A stretch of DNA of 22,208 nt, from positions 1-22,208 of the forward strand of contig JADFJB010000081.1 in NCBI GenBank assembly GCA_022566355.1. Direction: 5' to 3'. This document shows positions 7,686 through 14,645 of the stretch, piece by piece. Position numbers and translations under genes: made by a program. Within the stretch, counting starts at the first letter, position 1; every line of letters begins with the position of its first letter. The notes under the pieces are model-generated. The model saw only the letters and a program-made list of their open reading frames with translations. It did no database searches and had not been told where the DNA came from. Origin of the DNA: a candidate division KSB1 bacterium (GTDB lineage: Bacteria > Zhuqueibacterota > JdFR-76 > DREG01).

Positions 7686-8147
7686 CTACTGTATCCCCAG
7701 CAACTCAACTTCAAAGATAAGAACTTCATTTGGACCGATGGTTCCCTGACCTCGCGCACCATAAGCTAACGAAGGCGGTATCACGAGGCGGTATTTACTG
7801 CCCACATTCATTAACAAAAGCGCTTCGGTCCAACCTGCAATGACGCCGGAAACAGAAAAAGTAGGCGGTGCGCCACCGTAGGAGCTGTCAAATTCAGTGC
7901 CATCGATTTTTGTGCCTCTATAATGAACGACAACGGTACTAGATATCGTTGGTTTCGCTCCGTCACCTTGAATGAGAATTTCATATTGCAAACCACTACT
8001 TGTCGTTATAACACCCTCTCGCTTGCCATTTGTTTCAAGATAAGCTTCACCTTCAGATTGTTCCGAAGATGTTGGTGAATCTTTCGAACAACCGGTGAGA
8101 ATAAAAAGTACTACAAAGAATTTTGCTAAATTGATTATAACTTTCAT
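7686..8147 (-). CDS. FKBP-type peptidyl-prolyl cis-trans isomerase lipoprotein
   Basis: A 153-residue envelope-attached prolyl isomerase that speeds folding of exported proteins. Residues 1-19 form a lipoprotein signal with lipobox LTGC (Cys20), followed by a Ser/Glu-rich linker (SKDSPTSSEQSEGEAY). The FKBP domain occupies about residues 47-153: VVVHYRGTKIDGTEFDSSY (active-site Tyr and Asp), VIAGWTEAL (the hydrophobic Trp floor), IPPSLAYG and the closing strand FEVELLGI. It lacks the long N-terminal dimerisation helices of Mip/FkpA, so it is a minimal single-domain form. There is no Asp at +2 after the lipid Cys (the residue is Ser), so outer-membrane sorting is expected under E. coli rules. 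It is transcribed divergently from the 79-aa gene; the 258-bp intergenic region is AT-rich and must contain both promoters. Confidence 0.93.
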   Translation of the reverse strand: MKVIINLAKFFVVLFILTGCSKDSPTSSEQSEGEAYLETNGKREGVITTSSGLQYEILIQGDGAKPTISSTVVVHYRGTKIDGTEFDSSYGGAPPTFSVSGVIAGWTEALLLMNVGSKYRLVIPPSLAYGARGQGTIGPNEVLIFEVELLGIQ

Positions 8148-8405
8148 TAGAATTCTTTCTTCTAAATGGATGATCGCTTTTCTTTATATCAATAAATATT
8201 ACAAGATATCGATTTAAGCCAGACAAATTTTTCCAGCGGTATTAAATATTGCAACAAAATAAATTGTTTTTTTAGGGATACCGGTTACAAAGCTAACTTT
8301 TTACTATTCTTTGTTTGTATCGTTTATTAATTTTCACTATAATTTAATTGTTGGATTAATGCCATGAAACCCTAACTTTTAAGATAATGCCATATAGGTA
8401 ATTTA

Positions 8406-8645
8406 ATGAAATCGCAGCCGGACATTCTTGCTGAGAATAAGAAAATTCGTAAAGCACGGCTCATGGTGGATTTAACATGCTCCATGCTGGCTCAATCCGA
8501 ATTAACCCAGGTTGAGATGATAAATCTAATTCGTGCCACACGCTTTACTGTTCTACAATTGTTCCCGGGTAAAGATAGTACTTTTGATTTGATCTACAAA
8601 CCGCGTTTAGAGCGGATTATGAATGAACGATTGAAATCTAATTAG
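8406..8645 (+). CDS. Hypothetical 79-aa protein
   Basis: A small cytoplasmic protein that I do not recognise. It is predicted mostly helical (ARLMVDLTCSMLAQSELTQ, then VEMINLIRATRFTVLQLFP), followed by a basic C-terminus (YKPRLERIMNERLKSN). A weak TAGGT ribosome binding site lies about seven bases before the ATG. No signal peptide or membrane helix. The stop codon TAG (8643-8645) lies inside the terminal inverted repeat of the MITE-like element, so the original C-terminus may have been a little different. The codon pattern and a sensible start support a real gene. Its location between the FKBP promoter region and cutA gives no functional hint. Confidence 0.6.
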   Translation: MKSQPDILAENKKIRKARLMVDLTCSMLAQSELTQVEMINLIRATRFTVLQLFPGKDSTFDLIYKPRLERIMNERLKSN

Positions 8646-8778
8646 TGTCTGAAAAAAACTTTGAGCCGGAATCTAATCATTCCAAGTGGAGTAGATTCCC
8701 GCTAAACTTGTACCCGTACGTTTTTAACGGGTAAGCAATGCGGGAATGACAGAATGGGTGTCTTCGTCAGATACTAAT
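8641..8778. mobile_element. MITE-like element, 138 bp with terminal inverted repeats
   Basis: ATTAGTGTCTGA (8641-8652) is inverted at 8767-8778 (TCAGATACTAAT), 11 of 12 bases matching, and each outer end is flanked by TA (8639-8640 and 8779-8780), as in Tc1/mariner-IS630-type insertions. The interior holds nested palindromes: GGAAT/ATTCC (8668-8672 / 8679-8683), ATTCCCGC/GCGGGAAT (8695-8702 / 8740-8747) and TACCCGT/ACGGGTA (8711-8717 / 8727-8733). There is no coding capacity. The ATTCCC...GGGAAT core recalls dispersed repeats such as Neisseria dRS3. It supplies the stop codon of the upstream gene and could act as a transcription barrier before cutA. Confidence 0.6.
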
Positions 8779-8817
8779 TAATTGTTTTATTTACAGGAGA
8801 TTTTAGAGGTTTATCAA

Positions 8818-9141
8818 ATGGAACAAATTCTAATGGTCTTTGTTACAGTTGCTTCTGAAGAAGAAGGCAAGCGAATTGGCAGCAACCTGGTGGAAAATAA
8901 ATTAGCGGCATGCGTCAATTTGGTTCCGCAAATTTTTTCCATATTCAGGTGGCAGGGGAACATCGAAAACGAGAAGGAAATATTACTATTGATCAAGACC
9001 ACGGAAAACAGAGTAGACGCGTTGATCGATAAGGTAAAGGAAATCCACAGTTATGATGTTCCTGAAATTCTAGCGATCCCTGTTTTCACGGGAAATAAAG
9101 ACTACATCGATTGGGTGGTGGAAGAAACAAAAAATGGATGA
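8818..9141 (+). CDS. cutA: Divalent-cation tolerance protein CutA
   Basis: A 107-residue CutA1-family protein, a small trimeric ferredoxin-like-fold protein linked to copper/divalent-metal tolerance, cytoplasmic here (no signal). Family landmarks: VFVTVASEEEGKRIGSNLVE (strand and helix 1), KLAACVNLVP (with the conserved Cys), IFRWQGNIENEKEILLLIKT (the hallmark Y/F-x-W-x-G-x-I-x-x-x-x-E block) and HSYDVPEILAIPV near the end. I chose ATG 8818 over the in-frame TTG 8782 because AGAGG lies eight bases before it and the length then equals the family norm. Its last eight bases overlap the next gene, so the two are translationally coupled. The link to the RNase Z-like hydrolase is positional only. 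Confidence 0.95.
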   Translation: MEQILMVFVTVASEEEGKRIGSNLVENKLAACVNLVPQIFSIFRWQGNIENEKEILLLIKTTENRVDALIDKVKEIHSYDVPEILAIPVFTGNKDYIDWVVEETKNG

Positions 9142-9901
9142 AGGACAATTGGAACTTACCTTATTGGGAACCGGGACTTGTGTCCCAAATCCTGAAAGAA
9201 ATGCATCCGGGTATGTTGTACGTCATCAAGATATCACAATCCTTCTGGATATTGGCAATGGAACCATGCGGCGCATGCTTGAAGCCAAAATCGATTACAA
9301 AAAAGTGGATGCTATTTGTATTTCACATTTCCATCCCGACCATGTTACTGATTTGGTCCCCTTTCTTTTTGCAACAAGACATACACCTGGGTTTACCCGA
9401 GCGAAAGATTTACGAATTCTTGGTCCCGTGGGCCTTCGTGAATATTTGGATAAAGTTTCAAACGTGTACGGTAATTGGATTACAAATCCTGAATATCCAT
9501 TGGAACTGGTCGAATTGGATTCTGCAAAAATAGAGGTCGGATCATTAAAGTTGGAGACCTCCCCGGTCAAACATACGGAAGCGTCAATCGCATATCGTAT
9601 TACAACTTCAAACGGTAAATCCATTACCTATTCGGGCGATACGGATGAATGTGAGTCGATTATCAACCTGGCTTTTGAAACGGATTTATTGGTGATTGAA
9701 TGTTCATTCCCATCAACAAAGAAGGTCAATGGTCATCTTACACCGCTTGAAGTAGGCAGGATCGCCACTGCCTGCAAATGCAAACATGTCGTGTTAACTC
9801 ATCTTTACCCGGTCCATAAGACAAATCCGGCCGATGAACTAAAAGAACTGTTTGGTGGTAAAGTCACCCTGGGAAGCGATTTGATGACATTTCAAATATA
9901 A
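9134..9901 (+). CDS. RNase Z-like metallo-beta-lactamase-fold hydrolase
   Basis: A 255-residue zinc-dependent hydrolase of the MBL superfamily, closest in layout to RNase Z (3' tRNA processing) and related phosphodiesterases. Metal ligands are visible in the right order: HFHPDH (His65, His67, Asp69, His70), KHTE (His147), SGDTD (Asp169) and THLYP (His223). Also present is VNGHLTP (His201), the conserved HLT motif of the RNase Z group. The N-terminus LLGTGTCVPNPERNASGYVV is the standard first strand pair and substrate loop. It is somewhat shorter than bacterial RNase Z (about 300 aa) and lacks an obvious long exosite arm, so it may be an RNase Z-like hydrolase with another substrate. It starts inside cutA (8-bp overlap) and ends 36 bp before tonB. 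Confidence 0.88.
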   Translation: MDEGQLELTLLGTGTCVPNPERNASGYVVRHQDITILLDIGNGTMRRMLEAKIDYKKVDAICISHFHPDHVTDLVPFLFATRHTPGFTRAKDLRILGPVGLREYLDKVSNVYGNWITNPEYPLELVELDSAKIEVGSLKLETSPVKHTEASIAYRITTSNGKSITYSGDTDECESIINLAFETDLLVIECSFPSTKKVNGHLTPLEVGRIATACKCKHVVLTHLYPVHKTNPADELKELFGGKVTLGSDLMTFQI

Positions 9902-9937
9902 AAATCGTTTTTGTGAAAATAATCTTTCTAAATATTT

Positions 9938-10846
9938 ATGGTATTAGGAATGGCTGATATCTTTGAACAAATTCAGCCCAACTGGAATAACCGGTTACGC
10001 TGGTTTATTGCCGCTTCGCTTTTATTGCATTTGATATTAATATTCCTATTCGGATCTGCGACTAATTTCCGGTTTTTCGATATGGTTCCTGAGATAGAAG
10101 CCAAAGATAAAAACAATGACATCGTATTTGAGCTCGTTGACACCCCGGATCAATCCAATACTGACAAACTTCCTGACGAAACCCGTTTTGCCTCCGATAA
10201 AAGCATGACTGCTATGAATCCGGAAAGAACCGAGAATATTAGTGATTTACCGTTTAACCCGGGACAGACAGAATTTGCAGAGATTCCTACCAATCAGTTG
10301 AATCCATCTAACGAGGCCGCACAAACAGCCGAGGCTGAACCAATTGATTCAAAAGAAACTAAAAGTGAATCCCAATCGGAATTAGAATTGAAGGAATTCG
10401 CATTAGATCCGACAAAGCGTCGAAGTTTTAGTCGGGACCTTTTGGTTGGAAAAAAACCCGCCTCGCAACCTCAAGCCTCCAGACCCAGTTTTGAAAACAA
10501 GGAATTTAGTGTCGAAGAGCTGGGTGGATTCGCTTTCAATACTTACAATTGGAATTTTGCGCCTTATTTATTATATCTAAAAAAACAAATTCAGGCGCAT
10601 GTTTTTCCACCGCCGGCATTTTCAAAAATGGGCATTATTGAGGGCCGTTCAGTAGTACGCTTCTTAATTAATAAAGATGGCAGTTTACTCGACATTCAAA
10701 TATTAGATACGGAAGGCCATAGATCCCTGTTGAAAACCAGTACAAATGCGGTGAATTCTTCTTCACCGTTTCGTCCTCTGCCGTCTAATTTCCCGGAAGA
10801 TTATCTTGAAGTAACCGGTACTTTTGTCTATACGGTTTACAAATAA
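9938..10846 (+). CDS. tonB: TonB-family energy transducer
   Basis: A 302-residue inner-membrane-anchored periplasmic protein that transmits proton-motive energy from ExbB/ExbD to TonB-dependent outer-membrane receptors. One N-terminal transmembrane helix at about 22-40 contains S-L-L-L-H (Ser27, His31), the Ser-x3-His pair needed by TonB/TolA-type transducers to couple to ExbD. A long acidic, Glu/Ser/Thr/Asn-rich linker (about 45-190) replaces the usual Pro-Glu/Pro-Lys spacer. The C-terminal TonB domain spans about 205-302 (YLKKQIQAHVFPPPAF, then GRSVVRFLINKDGSLLDIQI). Start is uncertain: ATG 9938 and ATG 9950 are both in frame; 9950 has AGGA directly abutting it, too close to be used well. 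It belongs with exbB and exbD downstream although separated by a degraded gene. Confidence 0.88.
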   Translation: MVLGMADIFEQIQPNWNNRLRWFIAASLLLHLILIFLFGSATNFRFFDMVPEIEAKDKNNDIVFELVDTPDQSNTDKLPDETRFASDKSMTAMNPERTENISDLPFNPGQTEFAEIPTNQLNPSNEAAQTAEAEPIDSKETKSESQSELELKEFALDPTKRRSFSRDLLVGKKPASQPQASRPSFENKEFSVEELGGFAFNTYNWNFAPYLLYLKKQIQAHVFPPPAFSKMGIIEGRSVVRFLINKDGSLLDIQILDTEGHRSLLKTSTNAVNSSSPFRPLPSNFPEDYLEVTGTFVYTVYK

Positions 10847-10871
10847 AAATTGTAACTGTTCAGCTATTAGC

Positions 10872-10889
10872 ATCCCGACGATTCGGGAT
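10872..10889. repeat. Short palindromic repeat, copy 1 (ATCCCGA-CGAT-TCGGGAT)
   Basis: A 7-bp perfect stem with a 4-base loop, 26 bases after the tonB stop. The same element occurs again at 10946-10963, differing only in one loop base. With no following T tract it is not a classic terminator; it looks like a dispersed 'CCCGAAGCGTCGGG'-type repeat. Confidence 0.65.
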
Positions 10890-10901
10890 TGGAAAAATTA
10901 A

Positions 10902-11238
10902 GTGAGAAATTTTAGGACTCCGAATATTTGGCAAGAAGATATGCCATCCCGACGCTTCGGGATTGGCAGAATGGCTTCCTGTTGAAGAGAAATATGGGTT
11001 AACTAAGAAGTCAAATCTATCGTTCGGCTGTACCTAATACCATCAAATATTGCCGAGGGTTGCAGCCGATGCAGTCAAATAGATTTTAAACCGTTTTAGA
11101 AATTGCTTTAGGTTCATCATTGAAGAACTATCTTTTAATTTAAACCCAACAAAAGATGGTTAAGTGATTATGGATCAGTTAAATAGTGAACAAAAAATGA
11201 TAAACAATCTCATCAGTAAGATAAAGGCCAATAGCTAA
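10902..11238 (+). pseudogene. Decayed four-helix-bundle (S23/IVS family) gene
   Basis: No long frame is open, but pieces of a four-helix-bundle protein of the 23S rRNA intervening-sequence family appear in correct order across three frames. From GTG 10902: RNFRTPNIWQEDM (family: 'NF..L.IWQ.A..L'). Then VEEKYGLTKKS (family: 'P..E.YGLTSQ'), LIPSNIAEGCSR (family hallmark 'SIP.NIAEG..R'), LEIALGSSLKNYLL (family: 'FL.IA.GS..ELE.QL') and finally LNSEQKMINNLISKIKA ending at TAA 11236-11238. At least three frameshifts separate these. The stretch that should encode the rest of helix 1 is replaced by the palindromic repeat at 10946-10963. The remnant sits between tonB and exbB, so its arrival interrupted the Ton cluster. 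Confidence 0.8.
10946..10963. repeat. Short palindromic repeat, copy 2 (ATCCCGA-CGCT-TCGGGAT)
   Basis: Second copy of the palindrome at 10872-10889, flanked by GCC and GGC. It lies inside the decayed four-helix-bundle gene, exactly where the end of helix 1 should be encoded. This placement suggests the repeat inserted into, or replaced part of, the gene after or during its decay. Confidence 0.65.
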
Positions 11239-11282
11239 TGGCTGAATAGTTACTAAAAATTAAGCTAAAAAAGGAACCTCCA

Positions 11283-11906
11283 TTGCAAATCCTAAACGAG
11301 ATCTATTCATTTTTGAGTAAGGGTGGGATCATGATGATCCCGCTGATTAGCAGTTCAATTATTGCGCTGGCTATCATCTTGGAACGCTCTTTTCAGCTGC
11401 GCCAAAAAAAGGTGCTAAATCCCCAGGTTGTTAGAATGCTTGCATCGATAAAAGAACCCAAAGACATTGACGCTACCCACGTCATTTGCAATCAAAACAA
11501 CAGTACTTTTACAAACCTGATCAAAGTGGGATTGGAAAACCGGGAACTGCCAAAGGAAGAATTGCGAGAATTATTGGAAGACCAGGGCAGGCAGGAATCG
11601 CGTGTGCTTGAACGCGGACTGGGTGCATTAGAAACCATCGCCGGTGCAGCTCCTTTGATGGGTCTGCTCGGTACCGTTATTGGTATGATCAAAGTATTTA
11701 ATGTGATTTCACAAATTGGAGTCGGACAGGGGAGTGCGCTTTCCGGAGGAATATCAGAGGCGCTAATTACCACTGTTGTGGGGCTTTCCATCGGAATACC
11801 GGTTCTGATTGCGTACAATTACTTCATCCATAAAACCGAGAACCTGATCCTGGATATCGAAAAATACTTAATGGTTTTGATGAAAAAAATTAACCAGGTA
11901 AAATAA
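11283..11906 (+). CDS. exbB: MotA/TolQ/ExbB proton channel family protein
   Basis: A 207-residue inner-membrane subunit of the Ton motor; five copies form the channel around ExbD and use proton flow to drive TonB. Three transmembrane helices are seen at about 15-34 (GIMMIPLISSSIIALAIILE), 117-140 and 160-180. The conserved block ETIAGAAPLMGLLGTVIGMI carries the pore Thr (about Thr131) and the GLLGTV motif, and EALITTVVGLSIGIPVLIAY is the third helix. Length and layout are normal for ExbB/TolQ. The start is TTG: AAGGA lies seven bases before it and no ATG fits before the first helix. It is followed after 290 bp by exbD; such genes are usually adjacent, so the gap is unusual. Confidence 0.93.
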   Translation: MQILNEIYSFLSKGGIMMIPLISSSIIALAIILERSFQLRQKKVLNPQVVRMLASIKEPKDIDATHVICNQNNSTFTNLIKVGLENRELPKEELRELLEDQGRQESRVLERGLGALETIAGAAPLMGLLGTVIGMIKVFNVISQIGVGQGSALSGGISEALITTVVGLSIGIPVLIAYNYFIHKTENLILDIEKYLMVLMKKINQVK

Positions 11907-11981
11907 CAAGTATAAACACCCAATACCGAAGAGATTTTCAATGTTAGGTGTTATCTTATTCTTAGTTGAAATTAAAAAAGG

Positions 11982-12053
11982 AATGGTTCCTCTCGATTTA
12001 ATATTTTTTGAAATATCAATCAACAAAAAACAAATAAATAAAGAGGAACCGTT
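11982..12053 (+). promoter_or_regulatory. Hairpin that would hide a ribosome binding site
   Basis: AATGGTTCCTCT (11982-11993) pairs with AGAGGAACCGTT (12042-12053): 12 base pairs including one G-T, closing a 48-nt AT-rich loop that has its own small stem ATATTT/AAATAT. The 3' arm contains AGAGGA, the ribosome binding site of the small ORF starting at 12054, so the folded form would block its translation. It lies in the exbB-exbD leader. Function is inference; there is no T tract right after the stem. Confidence 0.4.
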
Positions 12054-12131
12054 ATGAATGTAAGGCCAAAAGGGATCAATCGCAAGAAGATTAAGTTGGT
12101 TATTAAAGCAACCCATAGATGTAAAGGCTGA
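12054..12131 (+). CDS. Possible 25-aa basic peptide
   Basis: ATG 12054 with AGAGGA about five bases upstream opens a 25-codon frame ending at TGA 12129-12131. The peptide is strongly basic (RPKGINRKKIKLVIKATHR) with one Cys near the end, and it resembles nothing I know. It might be a leader peptide controlling exbD, the remnant of a longer gene, or chance. The good ribosome binding site and its capture in a hairpin are the only support. Confidence 0.25.
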   Translation: MNVRPKGINRKKIKLVIKATHRCKG

Positions 12132-12197
12132 GATGTTGAAATTAATTAAAGCTTGGATGATTTGAATTCTAAAACTGCAAATTCAGGGTAACAATAA

Positions 12198-12608
12198 ATG
12201 CAAATATCAAAGAAAGTCAGGAAGAAAGTTCAGATAAACGTCACTTCCCTGATTGATGTGCTTTTCATTTTGTTGATATTTTTCATGGTGACCTCAACAT
12301 TCTTGGAACAACCTGGAATTAAATTGGAATTGCCCAAAGCCCAATCTGCCCAAGTTGAGCAAATCGAAAATCTGATTATTTATGTGGATCAACAAAGACA
12401 GGTGTTCTTAAACGATAAACCCGTTGCCATCGACCGATTGGAAAAGCTATTGAAGGAAACCATCGCCGAAAATGACCAACCGACATTAGTTCTTCGTGCA
12501 GATAAAGCGGTACCCCATGGTTTGGTTGTGACTATTATGGATTTGGCAAAAAGATGCGGGGTGAAACGGCTGGTCATCGGCACTGATATTGAACAGGGAA
12601 ATAAATAA
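12198..12608 (+). CDS. exbD: ExbD/TolR biopolymer transport protein
   Basis: A 136-residue single-pass inner-membrane partner of ExbB. A short basic cytoplasmic N-terminus (SKKVRKKVQINVTS) leads into one transmembrane helix (about 18-37, LIDVLFILLIFFMVTSTF) whose Asp20 in the 'SLIDVLFILLIFF' motif is the proton-carrying residue of the ExbD/TolR family. The periplasmic domain follows: GIKLELPKAQSA, then IIYVDQQRQVFLNDKPV, then LVLRADKAVPHGLVVTIMDL, the standard ExbD order. AGGG precedes the ATG at an acceptable distance. It works with the ExbB and TonB encoded upstream. It converges on tpx, 51 bp away, with no obvious terminator between them. Confidence 0.95.
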   Translation: MQISKKVRKKVQINVTSLIDVLFILLIFFMVTSTFLEQPGIKLELPKAQSAQVEQIENLIIYVDQQRQVFLNDKPVAIDRLEKLLKETIAENDQPTLVLRADKAVPHGLVVTIMDLAKRCGVKRLVIGTDIEQGNK

Positions 12609-12659
12609 TCAATATTTTCTAACTTAATAATAATTCCAGTAAAAATAAGTGATTACATA

Positions 12660-13175
12660 TTATATTTTCTTCACTGCATCCAACAAAGCCTCATAATCCG
12701 GATGGTTAACATTCTCGCTAACATACTCCACATGCCGCACAACATTCTCTTTATCCAATACGAAAACAGCCCTGGTTAAAATCCGGTCATCCTTAATAAG
12801 TACCCCATAGGATACGCCGAAATTTGTATCCTTATGATCCGATAAGGTGACAATATTGTTAACATTGGCTGCCCCACACCAGCGGTTTTGTGCAAAAGGT
12901 AAGTCGACACTAACAGTTAGAACGACCACATCTTTACTTAGGTTATTCATTTCCTCATTCAGCCTGCGGGTTTGAGCATTACAAACGGAAGTATCCAAAG
13001 AAGGAATAACGCTAATCAATTTTATTTTGTCTTCATAATTGGACAAGCTTACTGTTTTTAAATCGTTCGTTAACAGTCGAAAATCCGGGGCTTTATCTCC
13101 AACCTTAATTTCAGGCCCGATAAGGGTCAGCGGTTTACCATGCATCTCTGTGACACCATTTCTTTCTAAAACCAT
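12660..13175 (-). CDS. tpx: Thiol peroxidase (atypical 2-Cys peroxiredoxin)
   Basis: A 171-residue Tpx that reduces hydrogen peroxide and organic hydroperoxides with thioredoxin as donor. It is cytoplasmic here (no signal peptide). The peroxidatic site is PSLDTSVCNAQTRRLNEE with Cys65 and the family Pro/Thr/Arg set (Pro58, Thr62, Arg within NAQTRR). The resolving Cys100 lies in RWCGAANV. The 35-residue Cys-Cys spacing equals the family's usual value of about 34. Thioredoxin-fold strands are recognisable in IKLISVIPSLD and VVVLTVSVDLPFAQ. Length is typical. It stands alone on the minus strand, divergent from the lipoprotein gene at 13401 across a 225-bp AT-rich region that must hold both promoters. 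Confidence 0.96.
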   Translation of the reverse strand: MVLERNGVTEMHGKPLTLIGPEIKVGDKAPDFRLLTNDLKTVSLSNYEDKIKLISVIPSLDTSVCNAQTRRLNEEMNNLSKDVVVLTVSVDLPFAQNRWCGAANVNNIVTLSDHKDTNFGVSYGVLIKDDRILTRAVFVLDKENVVRHVEYVSENVNHPDYEALLDAVKKI

Positions 13176-13400
13176 TTTTTTCTCCTAAATCTAAGGGTTA
13201 ATTTTAAACTTCCGAAAATCTACAGTATTGAAAATGAAATATGCGTTTAGAGAGTTACTTCAAGATGGAACCTTAATATTTTCGATTCAAATCTAATTAT
13301 TTTTTTTATTGCTATTATATGGGAACTAAATTATTTTAAAGTTGTAGTAAAAACTAGTCAAAATTGAATCAACTAAAATTTCTAGACTGAAAGGGACATT

Positions 13401-14618
13401 ATGAAAAAGGTAAAACAATTATTCGGCTTGTCCTTTCTTACAATAATCCTTCTTATCCTCTCCGGCTGTTATACTCAAATGAGAACAGTAACCGAAACCC
13501 ATGATGAACCGGAATATACTGCAGAAGATCCCGATTATGAAGAAGAGTATGACGAAACTGAGCAGGATACTGTTTATGAAGATGACGACCAAGAAGTCCA
13601 TCATTATCACCACTATCGTCCTTCAAGAGGTTGGATTGATTTTTATTCTCCCTCATATTATTCAGTAGGATTTGGCTATTATGATCCGTGGTACTATGGC
13701 TCCGGTGGTTTTGGTTACGGCGGTTACTATGGACCAGGATATTATTGGGATTCTTTCTATTGTGGCCCGTTTTTCACATCTAATCCTTATTATTATGGAT
13801 ATGGCCGTCGCAATTATAGATCTTACCGAGGGTATTATGGTGGTTATTATGCCGGCTATTATGGAGGATATTCCTATGGTTATGCAAATTCAAAACCACA
13901 ACATCGAAGACCTTTTGGCCGTCGCCGAGGCATTGACAGGGAAGATAATAATCCTTTACCGAGGATGACTACTTTTGCAAGTAATGGTATAAATACATCT
14001 AAAGTCAGGCGTATCCGTAAAAATCCGAATACTTCAGCAACGGTTGATAAAGGACCGCGTGTTCGAACAATTGAGAGAAGCGATAGAACAAGAAGAACAT
14101 CGGTGAGCAGGAGCGATGAAAAATCAGTACGCCGGACCAAAATTAAATCAACGAGTAGAAAATCCAGAACCAATAAAACAACTATAATTGGTAAGACCAG
14201 ACTTTCAAGTAAGACTAAGAATAAAGACAATAAAATAACTCGAACCAGGCGTTCTAACAGTAAATCTAAATCGTCCGTAACGGGAACTAGCCGGGTTAAA
14301 CGGGGAAGCAGTGGAAAAGCTGTGACCGGCGCCAGTCGTGTTAAACGAAGTAAGAGTAGCGCAACCAAGTCCAGGTCAAAATCAAAATCCGGGAGTTCAA
14401 AAAGCGGAGTAAGATCATCCGGGTCTCGTAAAACCAAATCATCGTCTTCTACAAGATCTCGATCTTCATCCAGATCTTCAAGCGGAAAAAGCTATCGAGG
14501 TAGTTCTTCCAGGTCTTCGACAAGATCTTCGTCAAGCGGGAGTTCTACCAGGTCAAGCTCCGGGAGTTCAAAAAGTTCAAGTAAAGGAAGTTCCTCTTCC
14601 AGAACCAAAAAGAAATAA
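13401..14618 (+). CDS. Low-complexity lipoprotein: acidic, Tyr/Gly-rich, then Arg/Ser-rich
   Basis: A 405-residue predicted lipoprotein of unknown function. The signal peptide ends in lipobox LSGC (Cys23), followed by YTQMR, the same start as the mature lipoprotein encoded at 19017 (CYTIMR). Three zones follow. About 28-75 is acidic (PDYEEEYDETEQD) ending in HHYHHYRP. About 76-165 is Tyr/Gly-rich with aromatic runs (FGYGGYYGPGYYWDSFY). About 170-405 is highly basic and low complexity, passing from K/R/T-rich to an almost pure Ser/Arg/Lys tail ending SSSSRTKKK. A short internal repeat is seen (TSRVKRGSSGK and ASRVKRSKSS). The tail has no fold and would bind polyanions such as lipopolysaccharide, DNA or acidic exopolymer; that is inference. 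It is 27 bp before a PorV-like gene, likely the same transcript. Confidence 0.8.
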   Translation: MKKVKQLFGLSFLTIILLILSGCYTQMRTVTETHDEPEYTAEDPDYEEEYDETEQDTVYEDDDQEVHHYHHYRPSRGWIDFYSPSYYSVGFGYYDPWYYGSGGFGYGGYYGPGYYWDSFYCGPFFTSNPYYYGYGRRNYRSYRGYYGGYYAGYYGGYSYGYANSKPQHRRPFGRRRGIDREDNNPLPRMTTFASNGINTSKVRRIRKNPNTSATVDKGPRVRTIERSDRTRRTSVSRSDEKSVRRTKIKSTSRKSRTNKTTIIGKTRLSSKTKNKDNKITRTRRSNSKSKSSVTGTSRVKRGSSGKAVTGASRVKRSKSSATKSRSKSKSGSSKSGVRSSGSRKTKSSSSTRSRSSSRSSSGKSYRGSSSRSSTRSSSSGSSTRSSSGSSKSSSKGSSSSRTKKK

Positions 14619-14645
14619 TGAATTTCTAACGATGCGGAGGAACAA

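Noticed and set aside
11868-12116. 82-codon minus-strand frame between exbB and exbD
   Set aside because: It overlaps the end of exbB, shows no recognisable pattern and has an AT-rich composition typical of spacer DNA.
13880-14437. 185-codon Leu-rich minus-strand frame
   Set aside because: It is the complement of the Ser/Arg/Lys-rich tail of the lipoprotein gene; low-complexity antisense naturally gives Leu/Asp-rich open frames.
13950-14618. Repetitive DNA suggestive of a CRISPR or tandem repeat array
   Set aside because: The repetition is codon-level low complexity (Ser/Arg/Lys codons) within an open frame; there are no regular spacers or constant repeats. No CRISPR array is seen anywhere in the window.
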